Below, piece after piece: positions 22,874 through 34,500 of a stretch of DNA of 64,000 bases. The stretch lies in the NCBI RefSeq assembly GCF_051020985.1, contig NW_027475138.1:3162001-3226000 (forward strand), in the 5' to 3' direction. The stretch is from Nomia melanderi (taxonomy: Eukaryota; Arthropoda; Insecta; Hymenoptera; Halictidae). Under the pieces are notes generated by a model. The model did no database searches. It was not told where the DNA came from and saw nothing but the letters and a program-made list of their open reading frames with translations. Numbering within the stretch: position 1 is the stretch's first letter; the number at the start of each line of letters is the position of its first letter. Both the position numbers and the translations under genes were made by a program.

Positions 22874-25501
22874 CCTCAACCACCAGGGGCCGAGAAAACC
22901 ACAGTCTCATGGGGCCGGACACTCAGGGTCAGGGGAAAATCCAATATATATCTGGTGATATCTCGGGTGCTATTACAGATAGCGCAATAAATCAAAGTAC
23001 ATTGTCTGTAGGAGGCCATGGTGCATGAATCTGTGCAGCGGGAACGACCTCGGACCCCCAGGGGCCGAGTCAACCACCGTCTCATGGGGCCGGACACTCA
23101 GGGTCTGGGAAAAATCCAATATATATCCGGTGATATCTCGGGTGCTATTACAGATAGCGCAATAAATCAAAGTGCATCGTCTGTAGGAGGCCCTGGCGCA
23201 TGAATCTGTGCAACGGGAACGACCTCGGACCACCAGGGGCCGAGAAAACGACCGTCTCATGGGGCCGGACGCTCAGGGTCAGTGAAAAATCCAATATATA
23301 TCTGGTGATATCTCGGGTGCTATTACAGATAGCGCAATAAATCAAAGTGCATTGTCTGTAGGAGGCCCTGGCGCATGAATCTGTGCAGCGGGAACGACCT
23401 CGGACCACCAGGGGCCGAGAAAACCACAGTCTCATGGGGCCGGACAATCAGGGTCAGGGAAAAATCCAATATATATATATCTGGTGATATCTCGGGTGCT
23501 ATTACAGATAGAGCAATAAATCAAAGTGCATTGTCTGTAGGAGGCCCTGGCGCATGAATCTGTGCAGCGGGAACAACCGCGGACCACCAGGGGCCGAGAA
23601 AACCACAGTCTCATGGGGCCGGACACTCAGGGTCAGGGCAAAATCCAATATATATCTGGTGATATCTCGGGTGCTATTAGAGATAGCGCAATAAACCATA
23701 GTGAATTATCTGCAGGAGGCCCTGGCGCATGAATGTGTGCAGCGGGAACGACCTCGGACCACCAGGGGCCGAGAAAACCGCAGTCTCATGGGGCCGGACA
23801 CTCAGGGTCAGGGTAAAATCCAATATATATCTGGTGATATCTCGGGTGCTATAACAGATAGCGCAATAAATCAAAGTGCATTGTCTGTAGGAGGCCCTGG
23901 CGCATGAATCTGTGCAGCGGGAACAACCTCGGACCACCAGGGGCCGAGAAAACCACAGTCTCATGGGGCCGGACACTCAGGGTCAGGGGAAAATCCAATA
24001 TATATCTGGTGATATCTCGGGTGCTATTACAGATAGAGCAATAAATCAAAGTGCATTGTCTGTAGGAGGCCCTGGCGCATGAATGTGTGCAGCGGGAACG
24101 ACCTCGGACCACCAGGGGCCGAGAAAACCGCAGTCTCATGGGGCCGGACACTCAGGGTCAGGGAAAAATCCAATATATATCTGGTGATATCTCGGGCGCT
24201 ATTAGAGATAGCGCAATAAGCCAAAGGGAATTATCTGCAGGCGGCCCTGGCGCATGAATCTGTGCAGCGGGAACGATCTCGGACCATCAGGGGCCGAGAC
24301 ATCCACCGTCTCATGGGGCCCGACACTCAGGGTCAGGGAAAAATCCAATATATATCTGGTGATATCTCGGGTGCTATTACAGATAGCGCAATAAATCAAA
24401 GTGCATTGTCTGTAGGAGGCCCTGGCGCATGAATCTGTGCAGCGGGAACGACCTCGGACCACCAGGGGCCGAGAAAACCACAGTCTCATGGGGCCGGACA
24501 CTAAGGGTCAGGGGAAAATCCAATATATATCTGGTGATATCTCGGGTGCTATTACAGATAGAGCAATAAATCAAAGTGCATTGTCTGTAGGAGGCCCTGG
24601 CGCATGAATGTGTGCAACGGGAACGACCCCGGACCACCAGGGGCCGAGAAAACCACAGTCTCATGCGGCCGGACACTCAGGGTCACGGGAAAATCCAATA
24701 TAGATCTGGTGATATCTCGGGTGCTATTACAGATAGCGAAATAAATCAAAGTGCATTGTCTGTAGGAGGCCCTGGCGCATGAGTCTGTGCAGCGGGAACG
24801 ACCTCGGACCACCAGAGGCCGAGGAAACCACAGTCTCATGGGGCCGGACACTCAGGGTCAGGGAAAAATCCAATATATATCTGGTGATATCTTGGGTGCT
24901 ATTAGATATGGCGCAATAAACCAAAGTGAATTATCTGCAGGAGGCCCTGGCGCATGAATCTGTGCAACGGGAACGACCTCGGACCACCAGGGGCCGAAAA
25001 ATCTACAGTCTCATGGGGCCGGACACTCAGGGTCAGGGCGAAATTCAATATATATCTGGTGATATCTTGGGTGCTATTAGAGATAGCGCAATAAACCAAA
25101 GTGAGTTATCTGCAGGAGGCCCTGGCGCATGAATCTGTGCAACGGGAACGACCTCGGACCACCAGGGGCCGAAAAAACCACAGTCTCATGGGGCCGGACA
25201 CTCAGGGTCAAGGAAAAATCCAATATATATCTGGTGATATCTCGGGTGCTATTACAGATAGCGCAATAAATCAAAGTGCATTGTCTGTAGGAGGCCCTGG
25301 CGCATGAATCTGTGCAGCGGGAACGATCTCGGACCACCAGGGGCCGTGAAAACCACAGTCTCATGGGGCCGGACACTCAGGGTCAGGGGAAAATCCAATA
25401 TATATCTGGTGATATCTCGGGTGCTATTACAGATAGCGCAATAAATCAAAGGGCATTGTCTGTAGGAGGCCCTGGCGCATGAACCTGTGCAGCGGCAACG
25501 A
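22874..25501. repeat. Fifteen-monomer HOR block (2,628 bp), copy 2
   Basis: Paralogous to 17,097-19,724. It has gained a monomer at about 23,148-23,447 and lost one near 25,100, so total length is unchanged although internal offsets shift from 5,777 to 5,952 and back. The 12-bp AT run (23,469-23,480) and the GTCACGGGAAAATCC tag (near 24,682) are shared with copy 1. Confidence 0.88.
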
Positions 25502-25775
25502 CCTCAACCACCAGGGGCCGAGAAAACCACAGTCTCATGGGGCCGGACACTCAGGGTCAGGGGAAAATCCAATATATATCTGGTGATATCTCGGGTGCTA
25601 TTACAGATAGCGCAATAAATCAAAGTACATTGTCTGTAGGAGGCCATGGTGCATGAATCTGTGCAGCGGGAACGACCTCGGACCCCCAGGGGCCGAGTCA
25701 ACCACCGTCTCATGGGGCCGGACACTCAGTGTCAGGGGAAAATCCAATATAGATCTGGTGATATCTCGGGTGCTA

Positions 25776-26450
25776 TTACAGATAGCGCAATAAACCAAAG
25801 TGAATTATCTGCAGGAGGACCTGGCGCATGAATGTGTGCAGCGGGGACGTCCTCGGACCGCCAGGGGCCGAGACAACGACCGTCTCATGGGGCCGGACAC
25901 TCAGGGTCAGGGGAAAATCCAGTATATATCTCTTGATATCTCGGGTGCTATTACAGATAGCGCTATAAATCAAAGTGCATTGTCTGTAGGAGGCCCTGGC
26001 GCATGAATCTTTACCGCGGGAACGACCTCGGACCACCAGGGGCCGAGAAAACCACAGTCTCATTGGGCCGGACACTCAGGGTCAGGGAAAATCCAATATA
26101 TATCTGGTGATATCTCGGGTGCTATTAGAGATAGCGCAATAAATCAAAGTGCATTGTCTGTAGGAGGCCCTGGCGCATGAATCTGTGCAACGGGAACGAC
26201 CGCGGACCACCAGGGGCCGAGAAAACCACAGTCTCATGGGGCCGGACACTCAGTGTCAGGGGAAAATCCAATATAGATCTGGTGATATCTCGGGTGCTAT
26301 TACAGATAGCGCAATAAATCAAAGTGCATTGTCTGTAGGAGGCCCTGGCGCATGTATCTGTGCAGCGGGAACGTCCTCGGACCTCCAGGGGCCGAGACAA
26401 CGACCGTCTCATGGGGCCGGACCCTCAGGGTCAGGGTAAAATCCAATATA
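25776..26450. repeat. Segment paralogous to 29,975-30,650
   Basis: Matches at an offset of 4,199 bp (24 monomers minus 1). Shared tags are GGGGACGTCCTCGGACCGCC, CCAGTATATATCTCTTG, GAATCTTTACCGCGGG, CTCATTGGGCCGG and a 1-bp-shorter CAGGGAAAATCC. CTTTACCGCGGG also occurs at about 28,807, inside the 8-monomer repeat. Confidence 0.85.
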
Positions 26451-27525
26451 TATCTGGTGATATCTCGGGTGCTATTACAGATAGCGCAATAAATCAAAGT
26501 GCATTGTCTGTAGGAGGCCCTGGCGCATGAATCTGTGCAGCGGGAACGACCTCGGATCACCAGGGGCCGAGAAAACTACCTTCTCATGGGGCCGGATACT
26601 CAGGGTCAGGGGAAAATCCAATATAGATCTGGTGATATCTCGGGTGCTATTACAGATAGCGCAATAAATCAAAGTGTATTGTCTGTAGGAGACCCTGGCG
26701 CATGAACGTGTGCAGCGGGAACGACCTCGGACCACCAGGGGCCGAGAAAACGACCGTCTCATGGGGCCGGACGCTCAGGGTCAGTGAAAAATCCAATATA
26801 TATCTGGTGATATCTCGGGTGCTATTAGAGATAGCGTAATAAACCAAAGTGAATTATCTGCAGGAGGCCCAGGCGCATGAATCTGTGCAACGGGAACGAC
26901 CTCGGACCACCAGGGGCCGAGAAAACCACAGTCTCATGGGGTCGGACACTCAGGGTCAGGGGAAAATCCAATATAGATCTGGTGATATCTCGGGTGCTAT
27001 TACAGATAGCGCAATAAATCAAAGTGCATTGTCTGTAGGAGGCCCTGGCGCATGAATCTGTGCAGCGGGAACGACCTCGGATCACCAGGGGCCGAGAAAA
27101 CTACCTTCTCATGGGGCCGGATACTCAGGGTCAGGGGAAAATCCAATATAGATCTGGTGATATCTCGGGTGCTATTACAGATAGCGCAATAAATCAAAGT
27201 GTATTGTCTGTAGGAGACCCTGGCGCATGAACGTGTGCAGCGGGAACGACCTCGGACCACCAGGGGCCGAGAAAACGACCGTCTCATGGGGCCGGACGCT
27301 CAGGGTCAGTGAAAAATCCAATATATATCTGGTGATATCTCGGGTGCTATTAGAGATAGCGTAATAAACCAAAGTGAATTATCTGCAGGAGGCCCAGGCG
27401 CATGAATCTGTGCAACGGGAACGACCTCGGACCACCAGGGGCCGAGAAAACCACAGTCTCATGGGGTCGGACACTCAGGGTCAGGGGAAAATCCAATATA
27501 GATCTGGTGATATCTCGGGTGCTAT
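26451..27525. repeat. Three-monomer tandem duplication (525 bp)
   Basis: 26,451-26,975 and 26,976-27,500 look identical by eye. Shared rare tags are CTCGGATCACC with AAAACTACCTTCTC, GTGTATTGTCTGTAGGAGACC, GAACGTGTGCAGC, GATAGCGTAATAAACC, GGCCCAGGCGC and GGGGTCGGACAC. The copies diverge after about 27,530, where the second reads ACAGATGGCGC. The near-identity suggests a recent event. Confidence 0.92.
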
Positions 27526-30325
27526 TACAGATGGCGCAATAAACCAAAGTGAATTATCTGCAGGAGGCCCTGGTGCATGAATCTGTGCAACGGGAACGAC
27601 CTCGGACCACCAGGGGCCGAGAAAACCACAGTCTCATGGGGCCGGACACTCAGGGTCAGTGGAAAATCCAATATAGATCTGGTGATATCTCGGGTGCTAT
27701 TACAGATAGCGCAATAAATCAAAGTGCATTACCTGTAGGAGGCCCTGGCGCATGAATCTGTGCAGCGGGGACGTCCTCGGACCGCCAGGGGCGGAGACAA
27801 CGACCGTCTCATGGGGCCGGACACTCAGGGTCAGGGTAAAATCCAATATATATCTGGTGATATGTCGGGTGCTATTACAGATAGCGCAATAAATCAAAGT
27901 GCATTGTCTGTAGGAGGTCCTGGCGCATGAATCTGTGCAGCGGGAACGACCTCGGACCACCAGGGGCCGAGAAAACCACAGTCTCATGGGGCCGGACACT
28001 CAGGGTCAGGGGAAAATCCAATATATATCTGGTGATATCTCGGGTGCTATTACAGATAGCGCAATAAATCAAAGTGCATTACCTGTAGGAGGCCCTGGCG
28101 CATGAATCTGTGCAGCGGGAACGTCGTCGGACCTCCAGGGGCCGAGACAACGACCGTCTCATGGGGCCGGACACTCAGGGTCAGGGTAAAATCCAATATA
28201 GATCTGGTGATATCTCGGGTGCTATTACAGATAGCGCAATAAATCAAAGTGCATTACCTGTAGGAGGCCCTGGCGCATGAATCTGTGCAGCGGGAACGAC
28301 CTCGGACCACCAGGGGCCGAGAAAACCACAGTCTCATGGGGCCGGGCACTCAGAGTCAGGGGAAAATCCAATATAGATCTGGTGATATCTCGGGTGCTAT
28401 CACAGATAGCGCAATAAACCAAAGTGAATTATCTGCAGGAGGCCCGGGCGCATGAATCTGTGCAACGGGAACGTCCTCGGACCACCAGGGGCCGAGAAAA
28501 CCACAGTCTCATGGGGCCGGACACTCAGGGTCAGGGGAAAATCCAATATAGATCTGGTGATATCTCGGGTGCTATTACAGATAGCGCAATAAATCAAAGT
28601 GCATTACCTGTAGGAGGCCCTGGCGCATGAATCTGTGCAGCGGGAACGTCGTCGGACCTCCAGGGGCCGAGACAACGACCGTCTCATGGGGCCGGACACT
28701 CAGGGTCAGGGTAAAATCCAATATATATCTGGTGATATCTCGGGTGCTATAACAGATAGCGCAATAAATCAAAGTGCATTGTCTGTAGGAGGCCCTGGCG
28801 CATGAATCTTTACCGCGGGAACGACCTCGGACCACCAGGGGCCGAGAAAACCACAGTCTCATGGGGTCGGACACTCAGGGTCAGGGGAAAATCCAATATA
28901 GATCAGGTGATATCTCGGGTGCTATTACAGATGGCGCAATAAACCAAAGTGAATTATCTGCAGGAGGCCCTGGTGCATGAATCTGTGCAACGGGAACGAC
29001 CTCGGACCACCAGGGGCCGAGAAAACCACAGTCTCATGGGGCCGGACACTCAGGGTCAGTGGAAAATCCAATATAGATATGGTGATATCTCGGGTGCTAT
29101 TACAGATAGCGCAATAAATCAAAGTGCATTACCTGTAGGAGGCCCTGGCGCATGAATCTGTGCAGCGGGGACGTCCTCGGACCGCCAGAGCCGGAGACAA
29201 CGACCGTCTCATGGGGCCGGACACTCAGGGTCAGGGTAAAATCCAATATATATCTGGTGATATCTCGGGTGCTATTACAGATAGCGCAATAAATCAAAGT
29301 GCATTGTCTGTAGGAGGTCCTGGCGCATGAATCTGTGCAGCGGGAACGACCTCGGACCACCAGGGGCCGAGAAAACCACAGTCTCATGGGGCCGGACACT
29401 CAGGGTCAGGGGAAAATCCAATATATGTCTGGTGATATCTCGGGTGCTATTACAGATAGCGCAATAAATCAAAGTGCATTACCTGTAGGAGGCCCTGGCG
29501 CATGAATCTGTGCAGCGGGAACGTCGTCGGACCTCCAGGGGCCGAGACAACGACCGTCTCATGGGGCCGGACACTCAGGGTCAGGGTAAAATCCAATATA
29601 GATCTGGTGATATCTCGGGTGCTATTACAGATAGCGCAATAAATCAAAGTGCATTACCTGTAGGAGACCCTGGCGCATGAATCTGTGCAGCGGGAACGAC
29701 CTCGGACCACCAGGGGCCGAGAAAACCACAGTCTCATGGGGCCGGGCACTCAGAGTCAGGGGAAAATCCAATATAGATCTGGTGATATCTCGGGTGCTAT
29801 CACAGATAGCGCAATAAACCAAAGTGAATTATCTGCAGGAGGCCCTGGCGCATGAATGTGTGCAGAGGGAACGACCTCGGACCACCAGGGGCCGAGAAAA
29901 CGACCGTCTCATGGGACCGGATACTCAGGGTCAGGGGAAAATCCAATATATATCCGGTGATATCTCGGGTGCTATTACAGATAGCGCAATAAATGAAAGT
30001 GCATTACCTGTAGGAGGCCCTGGCGCATGAATCTGTGCAGCGGGGACGTCCTCGGACCGCCAGGGGCCGAGACAACGACCGTCTCATGGGGCCGGACACT
30101 CAGGGTCAGGGGAAAATCCAGTATATATCTCTTGATATCTCGGGTGCTATTACAGATAGCGCAATAAATCAAAGTGCATTGTCTGTAGGAGGCCCTGGCG
30201 CATGAATCTTTACCGCGGGAACGACCTCGGACCACCAGGGGCCGAGAAAACCACAGTCTCATTGGGCCGGACACTCAGGGTCAGGGAAAATCCAATATAT
30301 ATCTGGTGATATCTCGGGTGCTATT
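27525..30325. repeat. Eight-monomer tandem duplication (1,400 bp), BglII-rich
   Basis: 27,525-28,924 and 28,925-30,324 match at a constant 1,400-bp offset for five monomers (tags GGTGCATGAATC, GTGGAAAATCC, GCATTACCTGTAGG, GGGACGTCCTCGGACCGCC, GGGCACTCAGAGTC). They diverge in part and match again at the CTTTACCGCGGG unit (28,807 and 30,207). Many units carry TATAGATCTGG, whose AGATCT is a BglII site. Confidence 0.88.
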
Positions 30326-30848
30326 AGAGATAGCGCAATAAATCAAAGTGCATTGTCTGTAGGAGGCCCTGGCGCATGAATCTGTGCAACGGGAACGACC
30401 GCGGACCACCAGGGGCCGAGAAAACCACAGTCTCATGGGGCCGGACACTCAGGGTCAGGGGAAAATCCAATATAGATCTGGTGATATCTCGGGTGCTATT
30501 ACAGATAGCGCAATAAATCAGAGTGCATTGTCTGTAGGAGGCCCTGGCGCATGTATCTGTGCAGCGGGAACGTCCTCGGACCTCCAGGGGCCGAGACAAC
30601 GACCGTCTCATGGGGCCGGACCCTCAGGGTCAGGGTAAAATCCAATATATATCTGGTGATATCTCGGGTGCTATTACAGATAGCGCAATAAATCAAAGTG
30701 CATTGTCTGTAGGAGGCTCTGGCGCATGAATCTGTGCAGCGGGAACGACCTCGGACGACCAGGGGCTGAGAAAACCACAGTCTCATGGGGCCGGACACTC
30801 AGGGTCAGGGGAAAATCCAATATATATCTGGTGATATCTCGGGTGCTA

Positions 30849-33300
30849 TTAGAGATAGCGCAATAAACCAAAGTGAATTATCTGCAGGAGGCCCTGGCGC
30901 ATGAATCTGTGCAACGGGAACGACCTCGGACCACCAGGGGCCGAGAAAACCACAGTCTCATGGGGCCGGACACTCAGGGTCAGGGGAAAATCCAATATAT
31001 ATCTGGTGATATCTCGGGTGCTATTAGAGATAGCGCAATAAACCAAAGTGAATTATCTGCAGGAGGCCCTGGCGCATGAATCTGTGCAGCGGGAACGACC
31101 TCGGACCACCAGGGGCCGAGAAAACCACAGTCTCATGGGGCCGGACACTCAGGGTCAGGGGAAAATCCAATATATATCTGGTGATATCTCGGGTGCTATC
31201 AGAGATAGCGCAATAAACCAAAGTGAATTATCTGCAGGAGGCCCTGGCGCATGAATCTGTACAACGGGAACGACCTCGGACCACCAGGGGCCGAGAAAAC
31301 CACAGTCTCATGGGGCCGGACACTCAGGGTCAGGGGAAAATCCAATATATATCTGGTGATATCTCGGGTGCTATTAGAGATAGCGCAATAAATCAAAGTG
31401 AATTATCTGCAGGAGGCCCTGGCGCATGAATGTGTGCAGCGGGAACGACCTCGGACCACCAGGGGCCGAGAAAACGACCGTCTCATGGGGCCGGACACTC
31501 AGGGTCAGTGAAAAATCCAATATATATCTGGTGATATCTCGGGTGCTATTACAGATAGCGCAATAAATCAAAGTGCATTGTCTGTAGGAGGCCCTGGCGC
31601 ATGAATCTGTGCAGCGGGAACGACCTCGGACCACCAGGGGCCGAGAGAACCACAGTCTCATTGGGCCGGACACTCAGGGTCAGGGGAAAATCCAGTATAT
31701 ATCTCTTGATATCTCGGGTGCTATTACAGATAGCGCAATAAATCAATGTGCATTGTCTGTAGGAGGCCCTGGCGCATGAATCTGTACACCGGGAACGACC
31801 TCGGACCACCAGGGGCCGAGACAACGACCGTCTCATGGGGCCGGACCCTCAGGGTCAGGGTAAAATCCAATATATATCTGGTGATATCTCGGGTGCTATT
31901 ACAGATTGCGCAATAAATCAAAGTGCATTGTCTGTAGGAGGCCCTGGCGCATGAATCTGTGCAGCGGGAACGACCTCGGACGACCAGGGGCCGAGAAAAC
32001 CACAGTCTCATGGGGCCGGACACTCAGGGTCAGGGGAAAATCCAATATATATCTGGTGATATCTCGGGTGCTATTAGAGATAGCGCAATAAACCAAAGTG
32101 AATTATCTGCAGGAGGCCCTGGCGCATGAATCTGTGCAACGGGAACGACCTCGGACCACCAGGGGCCGAGAAAACCACAGTCTCATGGGGCCGGACACTC
32201 AGGGTCAGGGGAAAATCCAATATATATCTGGTGATACCTCGGGTGCTATTAGAGATAGCGCAATAAACCAAAGTGAATTATCTGCAGGAGGCCCTGGCGC
32301 ATGAATCTGTGCAGCGGGGAAGACCTCGGACCACCAGGGGCCGAGAAAACGACCGTCTCATGGGGCCGGACACTCAGGGTCAGTGAAAAATCCAATATAT
32401 ATCTGGTGATATCTCGGGTGCTATTACAGATAGCGCAATAAATCAAAGTGCATTGTCTGTAGGAGGCCCTGGCGCATGAATCTGTGCAGCGGGAACGACC
32501 TCGGACGACCAGGGGCCGAGAAAACCACAGTCTCATGGGGCCGGACACTCAGGGTCAGGGGAAAATCCAATATATATCTGGTGATATCTCGGGTGCTATT
32601 AGAGATAGCGCAATAAACCAAAGTGAATTATCTGCAGGAGGCCCTGGCGCATGAATCTGTGCAACGGGAACGACCTCGGACCACCAGGGGCCGAGAAAAC
32701 CACAGTCTCATGGGGCCGGACACTCAGGGTCAGGGGAAAATCCAATATATATCTGGTGATACCTCGGGTGCTATTAGAGATAGCGCAATAAACCAAAGTG
32801 AATTATCTGCAGGAGGCCCTGGCGCATGAATCTGTGCAGCGGGAACGACCTCGGACCACCAGGGGCCGAGAAAACGACCGTCTCATGGGGCCGGACACTC
32901 AGGGTCAGTGAAAAATCCAATATATATCTGGTGATATCTCGGGTGCTATTACAGATAGCGCAATAAATCAAAGTGCATTGTCTGTAGGAGGCCCTGGCGC
33001 ATGAATCTGTGCAGCGGGAACGACCTCGGACCACCAGGGGCCGAGAGAACCACAGTCTCATTGGGCCGGACACTCAGGGTCAGGGGAAAATCCAGTATAT
33101 ATCTCTTGATATCTCGGGTGCTATTACAGATAGCGCAATAAATCAAAGTGCATTGTCTGTAGGAGGCCCTGGCGCATGAATCTGTACAGCGGGAACGACC
33201 TCGGACCACCAGGGGCCGAGAAAACCACAGTCTCATTGGGCCGGACACTCAGGGTCAGGGAAAATCCAATATATATCTGGTGATATCTCGGGTGCTATTA
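30849..33300. repeat. Most homogeneous, near-consensus stretch of the array
   Basis: Consecutive type B monomers at about 30,845-31,395 differ from one another at only a few bases. A trimer repeats at 525 bp (31,950, 32,475 and 33,000), tagged by TCGGACGACC, GGTGATACCTCGGG and a following plain unit. A unit with GAGAGAACCACAG plus CCAGTATATATCTCTTG recurs at about 31,640 and 33,045 (offset 1,400) and resembles 2,060-2,130. Low divergence fits recent amplification or strong homogenisation. Confidence 0.85.
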
Positions 33301-34500
33301 GAGATAGCGCAATAAATCAAAGTGCATTGTCTGTAGGAGGCCCTGGCGCATGAATCTGTGCAGCGGGAACGACCTCGGAACACCAGGGACCGAGAAAACC
33401 ACCGTCTCATGGGGCCGGACTCTCAGGGTCAGTGAAAAATCCAATATATATGTGGTGATATCTCGGGTGCTATTACAGATAGCGCAATAAAACAAAGTGC
33501 ATTGTCTGTAGGAGACCCTGGCGCATGAACCTGTGCAGCGGGAACGACCTCGGACCACCAGGGGCCGAGAAAACGACCGTCTCATGGGGCCAGACGCTCA
33601 GGGTCAGTGAAAAATCCAATATATATCTGGTGATATCTCGGGTGCTATTAGAGATAGCGCAATAAACCAAAGTGAATTATTTGCAGGAGGCCCTGGCGCA
33701 TGCATCTGTGCAGCGGGAACGACCTCGGACCACCAGGGGCCGAGAAAACTAAAGTCTCATGGGGCCGGACACTCAGGGTCTGGGGAAAATCCATTATATA
33801 TCTGGTGATATGTCGGGAGCTATTACAGATAGCGCAATAAATCAAAGTTCATTGTCTGGAGGAGGCCCTGGCGCATGAATCTGTGCAGCGGGAACGACCT
33901 CGGTCCACCAGGGGCCGAGAAAACCACCGACACATGGGGCCGGACACTCAGGGTCGAGGAAAAATCCAATATATATCTGGTGATATCTCGGGTGCTATTA
34001 GAGATAGCGCGATAAATCAAAGTGAATTATCTGCAGGAGGCCCTGGCGCATGCATCTGTGCAGCGGGAACGACCTCGGACCACCAGGGGCCGAGAAAATC
34101 ACCGTCTCATGGGGACGGGCACTCAGGGTCTGGGGAAAATCCTATATGTATCTGCTGATATCTCGGGTGCTATTAGAGATAGCGTAACAAACCAAAGTGC
34201 ATTGTCTGTAGGAGGCCCTGGCGCATGAATCTGTGCAGCGGGAACGACCTCTGACCACAAGAGGCCGAGAAAACCACCGTCTCATGGGGACGGACACTCA
34301 GGGTCTGGCGAAAATCCACTATATATCTGGTGATATCTCGGGTGCTATTAGAGATAGGGCAATAAACCAAAGTGAATTATCTGCAGGAGGCCCTGGCGCA
34401 TGAATCTGTGCAGCGGGAACGACCTCGGACCACCAGGGGCCGAGAAAACCACAGTCTCATGGAGCCGGACACTCAGGGTCAGGGGAAAATCCAATATATA
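33300..34500. repeat. Entry into domain 4: first monomers with GGTCGAGG and CTCTGACCACAAG tags
   Basis: From about 33,650 the array changes character. New tags appear: CCATTATATATC with TGTCGGGAGC, TTCATTGTCTGGAGG, CCACCGACACATGG, GGTCGAGGAAAAATCC, GGGACGGGCACTC, ATGTATCTGCTG, GCGTAACAAACC and CTCTGACCACAAGAGG. The order from about 33,870 to 34,270 matches 36,500-36,900. This is a separate HOR family built from the same monomer. Confidence 0.82.
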
